A stretch of DNA of 39,510 bases from Podochytrium sp. JEL0797 (GCA_027596195.1 JADGJG010000126.1:1-39510), one strand, 5' to 3'. Shown: positions 19,504-31,499, numbered from the stretch's first letter. Notes: generated from the letters alone by a model not told the origin. Numbers and translations: made by a program.

Positions 19504-21547
19504 ATGAACCGTCGAAACGCACGCGTGGTGCCTTGGGCATCACACTCAGAGTGGGAGCAAACCTACCACTGGCTGTACGAGCACCGTATCGAGGGAGTGC
19601 GCCGCGTGCGAGCCTGGGCTTCGCGCGGAAAGGTACCCATCCCACGCCCTGCTTTCCCTCGCCTTGTATCCACACGCCTGATCCCGTTGCTTCCAGGTTC
19701 CCCAGGCCGTTGATTCCACCGCCGTCTTTGTCGAAATCTGGCTCAGAGACCAGTCGCAGGCGTGTTCCGAACACGAGCTGAGGCTCATGTACTCGATCGC
19801 CTTCGTGAGGTGCTCCTGATTCCCGTTTCGCATCGAGATCCACGCAACCAACTCTATCCTGTTCAGATTCGTAAACGGCGTTGTTGATGCTCAGCAAAAG
19901 GGCGTCTTTGCCGGCTCCGTGGCCGGAATCGCCGAATCTCTCGGCCTCCCCGCGTGGTTCGTGGACCTCAGACATTCGGGAACCCACGACAGATTACCCT
20001 CCATCTCAGTACTGCGCTCGGGATGTCACCAGGTACTCGGGCTATTGACTCGTGCCCATTCCTGCTCTGACTCCAAAACCCACAGGCCCTCCAATGGCTC
20101 AACGACAACTACTGGATCGTGCAAACCACCTACCTCAACAACACTGCCACAGACGTACAGGAACTTCTCGTCACGTATTCCGAAGCCACGACACAAGGCG
20201 ACACCAAGTCCGCCAATGCCGCCGTCAAGGAAATCGTGTCCATCATTATTGCAGACAATTACCGCGATTTCCTGATTCCCGTATTGATTACATCTGGGTT
20301 TTTGGTTCCCGAATCCAAGAAGTGCGTGTTTTATTTTTTCGTGTCTCCGCCGCCGGAAACCGAATTTGACTGAACGTGGAATCCAAAAACCAAAGGACGC
20401 GATCAAAATACACGGACCTGTCATTGCATCCCGAAGTTCAGAACCTGTGGACGGACCCGCTCAACGTGTTTGAATCGGCTTGGCCCGCGTTTGTCGAAGA
20501 CCTCCTGCTTGTCATGATTGGTACGTTCGTGGACCCGTCCAAGACGGGCGATGCAGTTGAACACGAGGATGGAACCAAATCGGCCGCGTATAGCATGAGT
20601 TATCAATCGACGTTGGGTACGTGTGTGTTTTCTTAATTCATGTTTTCCCTGCCCCTTCTCACCCCAAGGTTTGTTTTGTAGCCGCGTGGAGTAAACATCT
20701 CCTCAAAGCAAAAGTGATCAATAACCCCAAAAGCCATATCGCGAACGAAGACGGCAACTCGCTGATTGATTTGATTGTCGAGGCGTGTCTCGCGAATCCC
20801 AACGTGTTGTGAGTGTGTTTCCCCTTTTCTGCTCTTCTTCTTATTTAAACCCTCTCTCTTTCCAGCTCCAAACATGTTTTGGCTGATATTGCTGCATCCA
20901 ACAAAGAACTCGCAGCGCTATTGAAACCCTTCATTTCGTTCGTCGACGATACATTCAAATCCGCAGTGATTGCCGAGGTAAACAAAAACAACAAGGAATC
21001 GCGGTCCTTCTGATCCATCCCCACCTAAACACACACCAAAAACATCCAGAAATCGCAACAAAAAAGGCGGAAATCGAAATCCTCTTCCTCCACTACCGAC
21101 ATGAACTCCACCGACCCCACCACCCTCCTCTCCACCGAACTCACCCTCCTCCACTCTCGCATCGAATCAACCCTCTACGAAGCCCAAGACGCGGCTGCAG
21201 ATGCTGAAGCCACTGACAACGAAAACGAATCTGGCGACACTATCACAACCGCCGCTGCTGTGATGAACCCATGGACCGCAGCGACCCACCTTTCCTGGCA
21301 CCGTGTTCCGTTAGGACATGTACCTGGAATGGGACTGCCGTGTTTGGATGTGAGTGTGGAGGTGGATGATGTCGTGTTGGCGTCTCGGATTGGGGTGTTG
21401 TGTTATCCTGTTGTGGAGGTTGAGCCTGTTGTGGAGGAGGGGTTGAATGAGCGGGTGGTTGTGGTGGAGGGTGGGGATGTGAAAGGGTGGAGTGGGTTGA
21501 GTGGGGAGGAGGTGACAAGGGTTGCCAAGAGGATTCGAATTTTGTGA
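19504..21547 (+). CDS. LAS1: Las1, HEPN endoribonuclease of pre-rRNA ITS2 processing
   Basis: Las1 pairs with the kinase Grc3 to cut ITS2 in 27S pre-rRNA during 60S maturation in the nucleus. Eight exons (19504-19632, 19697-19809, 19867-20032, 20086-20321, 20396-20616, 20682-20808, 20866-20977, 21050-21547) give 533 residues with consistent phases. The N-terminal Las1 domain is clear: VVPWASHSEWEQTYHWLY, MYSIAF-VRFVNGVVDAQQ, and the HEPN catalytic RHxxxH segment LRHSGTHDRLPS. A helical middle part follows (LLVTYSEATTQGD..., NLWTDPLNVFESAWPAF), then a basic KRRKSKSSSS stretch that may be a nuclear signal, and a C-terminal WHRVPLGHVPGMGLP resembling the Las1 tail that contacts the kinase. It lies head-to-head with the reductase gene. 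Confidence 0.93.
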
Positions 21548-21687
21548 TGAAATATGAAGCTATGAGATTTTTATATAGAGACTGGGGACATTGTTGGGTT
21601 TCAGCTCAAGCCACGTTCATGAGTGAACACAAATTCCGCATAACAGTGGCGAACCTTTGCTTGGTAATGCTTGGTGAATTTGAAGCA
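21548..21687. other. Short spacer between Las1 and the duplicated block
   Basis: Nothing recognisable lies here apart from the Las1 3' end. Homology to the right end of the window begins at 21688. Confidence 0.5.
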
Positions 21688-22610
21688 AATTTGTGAACCC
21701 CTTGACCCCTCCCTCACAAATCGCATAAATTTGAGCTGCTTCTCTTTTGTCTGTGTTCAAAATGCCTCTCCAACTCACCGCACTCCTCCTGCCAAGCCAG
21801 AACACCAAGTTGCAAGTTCACGCGACAGCGCATACCCAACGGCCGTCACTGGCTTTCAAACGCGTTTCTCAAGGACAGGGTTGGCCAGAACCCGACCTCC
21901 CCAACGCCCTTTGCCAGCTTTGTCTGCAACCTGCTCACTGCCAAGCTCCCTCCTCATTGCGTCGGCTGGATCGAGAATGTCTACGTCTCTGCGTTAGCTT
22001 GACTTCCTTGAGACACCATCTCTAACGCTTCCATTTCAGTTGTGTCATGTTTGTTCGGTTTGCGCGCGACAACGCGTGGTTTGTGAACCAAATGGTTGGG
22101 TGAACTCGGGAGACGGCTGGTTTGACATGGGTGCCGAATCTGGTGGAATCTTGGAATTTGGAAATAACTGCAGAGGATGGGCTGAGTTTGCCCTGCCCAC
22201 ATATAAACTGGTTCATTCTCTCTCCCCATATTTACAACACTATTCCCACTCTTTGCACCTCTTCTGACCACAACATCTTTGTACATTCCTTTCAGGCCTC
22301 ACCCACCTCACGGGACAAGTCACTGTCCAACAAGCTCAAGCTCCACATGAGACAGCAGCAGGTCTTGCTGCTGGGATGGCACAAGTTCAAGTCACTGCTC
22401 CAACGCCGACCAAGGTTCGCCTTTCCCAACCTCAAGGCCAAGCACCAACCACATGGGCGCAATATTTGTTGCCCAGTTGAGGGTCTCACTGCCCCCCCAA
22501 GCCTTCTTGTCGACAACCTATGGCTTGACATTTCTCACACTTGCCATTATTACTACACGGCTGTTGATGTGCCTTGCACTGCAAGACTTCCACTCACCCA
22601 CAGCTACCAC
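21688..22610 (+). repeat. Inverted duplication, block A (left copy)
   Basis: This stretch matches the minus strand of about 39450-38490 from the promoter (CTTGACCCCTC...ACAAATCGCATAAATTTGAG) through three exons of a repeated gene, with small indels. Homology stops just after CACCCACAGCTACCA. Both copies keep the same order relative to block B, so the two ends of the right half of the window are inverted relatives. Confidence 0.9.
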
Positions 22611-22985
22611 AAAACTCCCAGCCACAATTATCTGCTGATTCAAGGATTTGATGTTGTGCAAACACTCCTTGAATGCCTGCTCAAGAAGGCAAACTTAGGG
22701 ACCATCCAACCTGGAATCAAGATCTTTTCAACTGACCCAACATTGCAAGAGCACATCAAGGACCTTGCAAGACGCGTCCTCTTCAAGCAGCTGCTCAAAG
22801 CCATTCGAGATCCACTTCTCCACAGTCTTCTCAAGAATCCAGAGCCATTTGCGTTGGATTTTGGCGGTCAACTCAAGATCCACTACCACCATGGCATGAC
22901 CCTTTGCGAGCGCATCTTCAAGGACCTGGTCAATGGCCCTCACTCATGGAACAAGAATTCATGCCAGCCCGGAATACTCATCTGA
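21762..22985 (+). pseudogene. Decayed copy of an unknown repeated gene family (copy 1)
   Basis: Begins MPLQLTALLLPSQNTKLQV, like the copy at 39371 on the other strand. Compared with copy 2 it carries several frame-breaking differences. There is a 5-nt difference after TTCAAA in exon 1 (near 21860), a 4-nt loss after CAAATGGTTG in exon 2 (near 22098), which puts a stop right after, and a net 2-nt loss near 22440 in exon 3, later compensated. The 3' part, absent from copy 2, stays open to 22985 (LLIQGFDVVQTLLECLLKKA ... ERIFKDLVNG) and looks like real protein sequence. I recognise no domain. Two copies within 18 kb suggest a multicopy family, possibly mobile or expanded. Function unknown. Confidence 0.65.
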
Positions 22986-23080
22986 GAAGCTGCAGTGGAA
23001 CAATGTGATTCCTGGGCATTCGATGGTCATGGAATTCCTTTAAGTAACGGGAAGTGGAGGGGCATTTTCGTGTTTTGTAA
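22986..23080. other. Non-duplicated spacer between blocks A and B (left)
   Basis: This short stretch has no match to the longer 38469-37686 spacer on the right and no gene that I can see. Confidence 0.4.
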
Positions 23081-23390
23081 ATCTCTTTTTGAGATTCAAC
23101 GAGAGGAGAGTTACGAGGAGAGAATGAAACTCCCTCCTCTCCTTTTCTCTTCCCCCCACCCTTCCGGCTCCTTTGCACTTATTTTTTCGCCCTACGCAAA
23201 AAAAACGCAGTATAAACAGTCAAGCATTATGGAAATGAAATTGATTCGGAACTTGCGTGCGAGAAAGTATAAAAAAATAACTCAAATTCCAAACGAAAAG
23301 CATACCATGAATCCATCTAACAACCCTTCCCCATCACTCCCAAACAATCCACATGCACTCAAATGGTGAAAAGAACAGCATTCCCGGACC
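23081..23390 (+). repeat. Inverted duplication, block B (left copy)
   Basis: Matches the minus strand of 37685-37354. It contains a copy of exon 2 of the small gene at 37.6-37.9 kb (FEIQREESYEE versus FEIRREKSHEE), the shared intergenic sequence with AACAGTCAAGCATTATGGAA, and an antisense, degraded copy of the last coding bases of the polyglutamine gene (the GLFGSDG...GLLDGF region, 23315-23372). Because it carries the tail of another gene, this side is most likely derived and 37.4 kb the source. Confidence 0.85.
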
Positions 23391-23426
23391 TGACAGATTG
23401 TTGCGATACAGAAATAGACCCTTCAG

Positions 23427-23975
23427 TTATTGTAATCTTCTCAAACTGCTGGGCATTGTGCCTTGAAGTCTGTTTTCTCCAAGGTGCAAGACTTCAAGTG
23501 ATGCAAGCTCTCCAATTTCGACAGGAATAGAGCCGATAAGGAAGCAGTTTCTGAATTCCAAATAGACAAGATTCTTGCAGTCCAGCAGAGCAATGGGGAT
23601 GGGAATGGTGAAAGGGAAGTCAAACCGCTCCAGCTTCTCGAGCTTGCCCAAGCAAATGTGGATATATGCGGTTTGGTAGTGCTGAGGAGCTCTAATGTAG
23701 AAAGGTTCTTCTGGTGTTGGGAATGTGGTGGTGATGACTGGCCGGCGAGGAGGAATGAATCGAGCCACATTCATGCACGCAAAGGCGGGAGTAGAAAGGA
23801 ACACTGAGAAGGTTTTCGAGAGTCTGCGCAGCTTCCGCGCTTGCTCTGGGTGCACCCAGCTGAGAATCTGTAGGGCAATCTCGACGGGAAGGTCAGTGAA
23901 GCAAGTGGGCGGGTTGTCGGTCCGATCATGGAGATTGAGGGTGTGGAGAGAGAGAAGGCCGTGGTTTGACTCCAT
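23427..23975 (-). CDS. F-box / leucine-rich repeat protein, probably truncated
   Basis: Single-exon frame of 182 residues starting at a true ATG. An F-box is visible (CFTDLPVEIALQILSWVHPE) after about 25 residues, and an LRR tail has LVYLEFRNCFLIGSIPVEIG and LEVLHLGENRLQGTMPS. F-box proteins recruit substrates to SCF ubiquitin ligases, and the LRRs would select the target. The protein stops after barely two repeats, part-way through a repeat, and block B of the inverted duplication begins only 37 bp downstream. Truncation by that rearrangement is therefore likely. An intact short protein cannot be excluded. Confidence 0.7.
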   Translation of the reverse strand: MESNHGLLSLHTLNLHDRTDNPPTCFTDLPVEIALQILSWVHPEQARKLRRLSKTFSVFLSTPAFACMNVARFIPPRRPVITTTFPTPEEPFYIRAPQHYQTAYIHICLGKLEKLERFDFPFTIPIPIALLDCKNLVYLEFRNCFLIGSIPVEIGELASLEVLHLGENRLQGTMPSSLRRLQ

Positions 23976-24277
23976 TTGTACTTGGATATCTTCGGGATGA
24001 GATTTGGATGGTATATGTCCAGTTTCGCTGGTCGCAGGGCCGTGGGCTCTGAAGGGTGTGGAGGAGCTCGTCTCGTTTTGCCACCACCCTTTTCAAATCC
24101 CCTTCAAGCCAACATGCTCAAGATGAGTGCAGCTAGCTCGTCTTTTACTGGGGGCCAGGCAATGTTCCTCAATCCACCAAGCAGTGAAGCAAATGAGCAG
24201 CGCTCAGAGCTGCATCTTCCTCATTTTCTTAACCCGCACTCTCTCGTTTGCAATACAAAGGAAGAAAAATAAAACGA
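23976..24277. other. Intergenic region
   Basis: Contains the upstream region of the F-box gene and the 3' end of the acyl-CoA dehydrogenase gene. I see no coding, RNA or repeat feature. Confidence 0.5.
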
Positions 24278-26301
24278 TCAAAGCTTTGCACCCATCAATT
24301 CGCTGACTTTCTGGGCTTGTCTGATTCCAAGATCTTGAAGGTGGTTTCGAGTTGCGCCTTTAATAAGAGGGAGACAAAAAAAGAATGAAGAAAAACTCAC
24401 CGAGCATAATTTCTTCAGAACCTCCGGGAATTGCGACCCCTCTCACATCTCTGTAGATTCGCTCCACCTTTTCTCCAAGACCACCCTTTAATTTTTTGAA
24501 CAAGTCACGGTTAGAAACAAGGGCGATAGAAGTGAAATCGACAACACCTTCGTGTACGCGACTCCTCCAAGAATCTGACTCGCTTCACGCGCGCAGTATT
24601 CGAGCATGGTGCTGCATTGGGCCTTGAGCAATGCGGTTGGACCTCCCATTTTGTAGAGCGCCTGTGGAAATGCAGGGGGTCAAAAGTGCCATGGACACCA
24701 GCCACAGAAAGACTCAAAAAACGTACCTCTTTCTTCGACATGTGCGAAAACTGATACACAATAAACTCGACCCACGCATGCGTGGCTTCAATCTGCCGCG
24801 CCATATGGGCCAACTTGTTGCGAATCACGGCATGCTCAAACAGAATCTTGCCAAAAGTCCTGCGCTTGTGCGCGTACAGGAACGCCTCCTCGTAACACAC
24901 ACGCGCCATGCGCACGACACCGTAAGCGCCACTCAAACGTTCATGGTTGAAGTTTTGCATAATCATGGCAAAGCCTTGGTTCTCCTTTCCAATCAGGTTC
25001 GCGACGGGCACTTTGACATTTTCAAACATGAGGAAAGCGGTTCCGGAGCCGCGACAGCCTTGGCAGGGGACAGGACGCGTACTGAAGCCTTCGGTTTTGC
25101 GTTCCACGAGGATGAGGGAAATTCCAGACATTCCCGTCCCACCGGTTCTTGCAGCAATAACGAAATATTCAGCCCAGTTTCCTGTGGTCTAAAATTAACG
25201 GTTGGTGTGATGAGATATTTGGTTGACGCTAATTCTGACATTCCCGCAGTCCTTTGCATGATGAGAAAACGCGAAAAAAAGAAACTCACAATCCACTTTT
25301 TTTCTCCATTTAGAATATAATGCTTCCCATCAGGAGTCAACTGCGCCGTGGTTTGAATATTGGCCACATCCGAGCCAGCATACGGTTCCGTGATGCCCAA
25401 CGCAATGTTCTTGTCTCCAAGGAGACACGGCTTGATGAGTTTTTCCTTGAGAGCGGGAGACCCGTAATGGATGATGGCCGTGAGAGCAATGGCGGGAGTG
25501 ACCCAGAGGAATTGACTCTGCCAAGCATTTTGAGTTTTCAAGTGGTTATGGGAATCTGACAAATTCAAACCAAACCAACGGACGCGGTGCGATTCACTTC
25601 ATCCAAAACAACCAACTCATGAAACATGTCCCATTCCTCAGGCTTAATGCCAACAGGTGGTGGAGTGGGTGCCCACTCTGGCCACGGGAATACACCACTA
25701 GCATCAGCAAATTGTCAATGTCGGAACAATGACGCATATCAAAAGAGGAAGTGCTCACATCATGCACGACAGCACGCCCGCCTTGCCCATGTCTCTGTAA
25801 ACGGAGATGGGAATCTCCCCCGCGGTGTCCCACTCATAAATATGCGGCATCAATTGCGTGTCGACAATGTCGCGAATCCAGGCGCGCAGCCTCTGGTGCG
25901 ACTCTTTGTAATAGGGAGACGCCCAGTTCTGGTACCAGGCGGGATCCGCAAACGCGACCATGGTTCCGAATTGGGCCGATTCCGGGCCGTAGTTTGTGTT
26001 TTCGGGAGCCTTGAAGCCGTCGAGGACGGCGACTTGGAGGTGCGCGTATTTGCCCATGACGGTCGTGGCGTTGTGGAACTGCGCGAATTCGCGCGAGGCG
26101 TCCTTGCCGAGAAGCGGGAGAAGCACGCGGCGTCTGCGAATCAAATCAGTTAGCGCCACACGCTTGCTACGTTATACGAGCTTACCCGCCAGGATGCGCA
26201 TCCAGAAAGTCAGTCACGTCAAACACCTTTCCATCCACAGCAATGTAGGCAGACTCGGGGATGCCATGCGCAGCAAGTTCGGCGCTTGAGATTGACTGCA
26301 T
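24278..26301 (-). CDS. Cytochrome b5 - acyl-CoA dehydrogenase fusion with PTS1-like AKL end
   Basis: Eight exons (26301-26186, 26133-25759, 25697-25580, 25517-25290, 25188-24727, 24661-24545, 24485-24401, 24357-24278) give 526 residues. Residues 1-80 form a cytochrome b5-like haem domain with KVFDVTDFLDAHPGG, and a second histidine in FAQFHN. The rest is an FAD-dependent acyl-CoA dehydrogenase: ALGITEPYAGSD, GEKKWITTGNWAEYFV, FNHERLSGAYGVVRMARV, RRTFGKILFEHAVIRNKLA and YRDVRGVAIPGGSEEIML. It should desaturate acyl-CoA in fatty-acid breakdown and may pass electrons to the fused haem. The C-terminus ...ELMGAKL ends in AKL, a PTS1-type signal, so peroxisomal location is inferred. Such fusions are known in fungi. 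The chain-length or branched-chain preference cannot be read from sequence. Confidence 0.92.
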
Positions 26302-26402
26302 TTTGCGGAAAAATATAAGTGCCACCCGATCCGCAGATCTCACTCAAACAACAATTCAAAGGTCTTCCATCTTCTTTTCAAATAATAACAAATAAAAATC
26401 AA

Positions 26403-28525
26403 CTACTGAATCGCAGCTCCATCCGTTGCTGTAATCACATCATCAATCTTGAGAATCATCTTGACAAGCTGAGTCGCAAGGAGGAACTGCGAACGCTTCG
26501 AGATCAACGGGTCAAACACGTGCTGGTCCTTCATGTCTGTATACACACAAACAAAACAAAGTTAGAACCAACACCGAATCATAAAGGAAAAACAAAACTC
26601 ATACCATTCGTTCCTCTGTAGTTGCAGTCAATTCCAAGCTTAGAGTTACCCTCCAAAGTCTGTCTCGACTTGACCTCAGCCAAAGTCTCAATCGGGCTCA
26701 ACCCAGAGTTCTCAGCCAACGCCAACGGAATCGCATCCAAAGCAGACGCAAATCCTCTCATGGCATACTGCTCAACGGTCGAAATCTCATCCGCAGCCGC
26801 AGACACGGCCAACGAACAAGTAATCTCGGCGGCACCACCTCCGTAAACGATACGGTTGTCGCGCACGAGGTTGCGTACGACACAGATGGCATCGTGGAGC
26901 GAACGCTTGGCTTCGTCAATCATCATCTTGTTGCCTCCGCGGCAGAAGAGGGTGACAGCACGAGTGTTGGCGCACTCTTCAATCACGAGCATGCGGTCCT
27001 TGGTGGTTCCGAACGAGATTTCACGAACGACTCCGGCGTGACCGAGCTTTGCGGCGTTGAGCTCTTCGAACCGAGGGACAATACGACCGTTGGTAGCGAT
27101 GGCAATGAGCTTGAAGTGAAAGACAAACAAGTTAGCTTCGAACAAATACCAACACATTGCAACACACCTCAATCTCGGGCCCACCAACCCATCTCACAGC
27201 CGGTAACTGGTTCTGGAGCAACAAGTGGTTGGCCTCGTCATCGAAACCCCACTGGCAAATAACCAAGTTGGCGCCAGCGTCCTTGACCTGCTTCACCATC
27301 TCCTCAAACTTCTCCCGCTCGTAGCTCTGCAGCTTCTTGTACTCCTCCACAGAGGTAATGTCCAACTTGTGCTTGGTCTTGGGCTTGGGGGGCTCAAACG
27401 GACATGTGAGGATGGCAATCTTAGCGTCGCGAATCTCTTTGGGCATTTGCGGGTGCGACATGTCCTTGTCCACAACGACTCCGTACACGAGCTTCGAGTC
27501 GGCAAGGGAACCTCCCATCTTTCCGTCAATCTTGATGAGTTCAAAGTCCACGTCCTTGCGTTCGAGGTCGGCGACGGAGAGAACAGCGTCGACGGCCATC
27601 TTGGCGAATTGGTCGTGGCATTTGGAGACGCTTTTTTTGGGTTTCGAAAGTCAGAAGCCAAGTCCAGTAAAGATGGGGGGGTGGAAGAAAATGGCTCATG
27701 ACGGGGGGTGGAAATTTTTCCGATGCTCACATTTTGGAACCGAGCGACGTCTTGGCCGTCTTGACAAGGGTCTCGTAAGACTCTTTTCCAACGGGAATGA
27801 CATCGGCAATGGCCTCAAGGTGCTTCACGGCAACGTTACAGGCACGTTCGAAACCATCAGCAACGCGGATGGGGTGGATTCCGCGGTCGAGGAGACCCTC
27901 AGCCTGCTCGAGGAGTGCGCCGGCAAGGACTGGAGAGTATGGGTTAGAAAGAGAAGCAACCAACAGCAGACAGCGAACGCACCAACAACGCCGGTGGTTC
28001 CGTCGCCAATCTCGTCGTCCTGCGACTGCGAGAGCTGCACAAGCAGCTTGGCAATCTGGTGCTCAACCTCCATCTGGGACAAGATGGTTGCTCCGTCGTT
28101 GGTCACGGTGATGTCGCCGTCGGGTGAAATCAGAATCTTGTCGAGACCTTTTGAAAGGGAGTGAGTATGGGGCAGCCAAGCAGCGCGAGTTGAAAAAAAA
28201 CAAAGACGAACCACGCGGTCCCAGGGATGTCTTGAGGATCGTGGCGACAGCCTTGGCGGCGAGGATGTGTCCCTGGCGCGCGGAGGAGTGTTAGGACAAG
28301 TATTTGCAAGGACGGAGGGCAAACACACCTTCTGGGCTTCGAGGCCGCGCACGCGCGACTGTTTGCCTTCCCGAACAATAATGAATGGGCGTCCTGTAGA
28401 AAGTAAAGCAAGCCGAGTTAAGCAAAGCAAAACAAACAAGTGCAACACTCGCAAGCAGCAGCTGAAGCAACTAGCGTACCGTATTCGTCTGTTGCGTATG
28501 CAACATCGTGTTGAGGTCCTCCCAT
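26403..28525 (-). CDS. CCT5: T-complex protein 1 subunit epsilon (CCT5)
   Basis: Subunit of the cytosolic TRiC/CCT chaperonin that folds actin and tubulin using ATP. Eight exons (28525-28480, 28393-28329, 28272-28212, 28147-27983, 27929-27731, 27630-27168, 27109-26605, 26536-26403) give 545 residues. Group II chaperonin motifs are intact: [44 protein letters not shown] and [11 protein letters not shown]. The epsilon identity comes from [20 protein letters not shown] near the N-terminus, [20 protein letters not shown] and [20 protein letters not shown]. The start at 28525 ([16 protein letters not shown]) is the first ATG in the frame that splices correctly into RPFII. Confidence 0.96.
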
Positions 28526-28795
28526 TGGTGATGAAATAGAAGGGGGTGGGTGAGAAGGTTGGTGGGTTTGGGGATGTTTTCTGTCTGCGAATCAAACTGG
28601 AAAAAATCGTTTTTGCCGAACACATTTCCACCCCTCGCTCCAACTGGCTTTCCACCCGGCCTTTCCAGCGCCATCAACACAAAACTCAAAAATACTGAAA
28701 CACTCAATTCATTTCAACTCTGGAATTCATTCTCAGGACTTCCATAAAAACAACATAAGTAAAAAACACATCCGCAACCAACGGCCACACCACAA

Positions 28796-31454
28796 TCACT
28801 CCTCTTCCATTTCATCCTCGTCTTCAGACTCCATCTCGAGCTCCTCCTCGCTCTCCTCCTCGTCCTCATCACCTTCAGAATCGTCATCCATGTCAAACCC
28901 ACCACCAACCTCATCCTCGGAATCCGAATCCTGCCCAGCCGCAGCCTTCTTGTTGGCCCCCTTTCCACCAACGGCCTTACCCGCCATCGCCACAGGCGCA
29001 GGCGCAGTCCGATCCGCCTCCTTCTGCATCTCCGCCATCTGCGTCTCTCTCAACTTTCTCCTCGCAACCGCATGACGTCTCAACGGACTCTGCGTGTCCA
29101 AAACATCCGCCAAAAACGCGTCCACCTTCTGCGTATCCTTGGGCGCAAAATCCACCGCCGCCCGCTTCGCCTCGACCCACTTGGCATTCTCCTCAAGCGA
29201 CACCAACAACCCCTGAATCTGCTTGTTCGCAGTCAAGTTTTTGCTGCGCTTGATCCATCTGCGGAACTGCACGACAGCGGGAACAACGAGTTCAGGGAAA
29301 CCAATCGCGAGACTGTAGCTGTCGTAGTACTCCATCAAGAGACCCACAATTTCCTCCACCACCCCCGTCTGGTACACGCGCGTGCCCGGGTACGTTGCCG
29401 GGGCTTTGAGTGCCAGGACAAAGTTCAAGGGTTTGAGTGTCGATGGTTTCGGGGAGGATCTGAGCTCAGCCGTGTCAAACAGTTCAAACAGGGTCGAAGC
29501 GACGGGGACAAAGACTTTGGTTTTCTTGCAGAGGTCAATGAGGAGACGGCAGCATTGGAAACGGAGGGGGAGATATTTGGAGCTTGGCTTGAGACGCGTG
29601 ACGCCGAGGATGATTTGGACCAGCGGGTAGATGAGGGGGCGGAGGGTTTTGCCGCCGGCGGATTCGGCGGAGGTGCCTGGTTCGCAAAAGTGCGTCAACA
29701 CGCGTGTCCAGAGGCGGAGGGAGTTGATGAATTGCCAGTTGTAGACTTTTTTGAAGGATTCCTGTGTTTGCAAAAAACAAAACGGTTGGTCTCTCTTTTT
29801 CCACACTTTATCCACAGCAGCATGAAAAAAAGTACCTTGGACTTCATTGTAATCGCCGTTCTCAACCCATTCGCCAATGCTCTCAAATACACGAACCCAA
29901 AGCGGTACCCAGAAGCAATGTCCAACCCGACCAACTCAACAAAACAGTTGGCCATGAACCCTATACTACTCCAGGTGTGGAGGTTAGTGGTACGCGAGGC
30001 AGTGGTGTACGTTTGGTATGCCCCCTTAATGGCGTTGTCGAGGAACGGGCTTGGGCACGCGATGGCGAGACGGCGGATCGTGAGGAACGCGGTGATACGG
30101 GTTTCGGCGGTGGTGGAGGTCCAGAATTTCAAGAGTTGCTGTGTTTGTGTGCGTATGTGGAGGGAAGAGGAGGGACGTTTGAGCACCAAAACAACATACC
30201 GAAAAAACAGAAAAAATAGGCCCAAATAACAAACCTTGAGGAAGTCTTTCGAGTATTTCGGGATACAAGCAAAGTAGATGGCCAGCTTTTCTGACTCTCT
30301 CATCATAAATCTCAACATGCCTTCGTCCGACACTTGTTCCAACGAACGGAGCAAGTTCTTCAACAGAGACTTGACGATCGGGGAAACGAGTCTCCATTTG
30401 GATGAAGAGGAGGGAAGGGGGGTTTTTCTGGATGAAGAAAGGAATCAGAAAAATAGGCTAAGAAGAGAAGGGAAAAAATACGAACCCCTTGTTGACCTTG
30501 ACCGGCAAATGGTGATCCAACACCCCAACCACATGCTTCAACGCCAACACCGTCACATTATTGGCAATCTTTTCGTTGGGCGCCACAAACGACTGCACTT
30601 CGGTCGTTTCGGACTCCGTCTCACCCATCCGCACAACGGCGCGGAACGCCAACACAACCTTCTTGGCAGACCGCAGCGAGTGCTGCTCAATCATGGCCGT
30701 CTTCCACGCCAAGAGCATTTTGTTAGTGAGTTCGATGGGTCCACGCGATTCGTCCTCCATCTCCTCGTCCTCGTGCTCTTCATCGTCGCTGGGCACCTCG
30801 CCCTTCATGATGGCATGCAGATCCTCCTTGTCCTCCACCTCTTCCTCCTCCTCCTCATCCTCATCATCGTCCCCGAATCCAAGCAAATCCTCATCATTCT
30901 CCTGCAAAAACTTGAAAAACTCGGGATCCTTCAACCGCAACTCCTCAAGCTGCGCCTTGTGTTCCGCAATCTCGCTACGAAGGTGCTTCTTGGCCGCCTT
31001 GGCCGGGGTCTTTTCGGCTCCGTCCGTCTCTTCGTCGGAATCCTCGTCGAGTTCTTCGCCTGCTTCCGCAGATTCCTCCTCGGCCTCGCTTTCGTCTTCG
31101 GAATCCATTTCGAGTTCACCAATGTCTTCGTCTTCTTCCTCCTCTTCCGAGTCAAGGTCCTCGTCGGCACCCGCGAATCCCATCTCAAAGTCCTCGTTCA
31201 CAACGGGCTCTTGATCTTCAGCAACGACATCCTCCTTCTTTCCCTTGCCTAACCAGAAAGAAAAGACATTCAGTATCCCACAATCCTAGTACGTGCAAAG
31301 GGGGGTATTCACCTCCGCCCAAAGCCGCCTTCTTGCGCTCCACGGCCAACCGCTCGATCCGTCCCTTGTTGTCCTTTTTGAACTTGCGCGACTTGTCCAC
31401 CTTGTCTTGAAGATGGTTCTTCATGAACTTCTTGGTGGCTTTCTTGGTTCCCAT
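28796..31454 (-). CDS. NOC2: Noc2, nucleolar complex protein in 60S assembly
   Basis: Noc2 works with Noc1 or Noc3 to move pre-60S particles from nucleolus to nucleoplasm. Five exons (31454-31313, 31248-30486, 30427-30235, 30138-29836, 29761-28796) give 788 residues. The basic N-terminus (KKATKKFMKNHLQDKVDKSR) is followed by a highly acidic segment of Asp/Glu runs. Then comes the conserved Noc2 core: SKWRLVSPIVKSLLKNL, EKLAIYFACIPKYSKDFLKV, NIRRLA-type ITAFLTIRRLAIA, NWQFINSLRLWTRVLTHF and LRPLIYPLVQIILGVTRLKP. The C-terminal tail is again acidic. Acidic tracts are common in nucleolar factors. The long plus-strand serine-rich frame antisense to the acidic tract is a shadow of GAG/GAC codons. 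Confidence 0.95.
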
Positions 31455-31499
31455 GATTCCGGTTGTTGCGAGTGGTGGTGCGTTGAAAGAAAGTTTGAC

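Noticed and set aside
18683..19987. Minus-strand frame of 434 codons covering the reductase and part of LAS1
   Set aside because: It overlaps two well-supported genes in another frame and has no family signature; G/C-rich third positions keep alternative frames open.
22122..22985. Treating the 287-codon frame as an intact separate gene
   Set aside because: Its first part is out of frame with exon 2 of the repeated gene and runs through the intron; comparison with copy 2 shows it is part of a frameshifted copy.
30561..31214. Plus-strand serine-rich open frame of 217 codons
   Set aside because: It is antisense to the Asp/Glu-rich exon of NOC2; the Ser runs come from complementary GAG/GAC-type codons.
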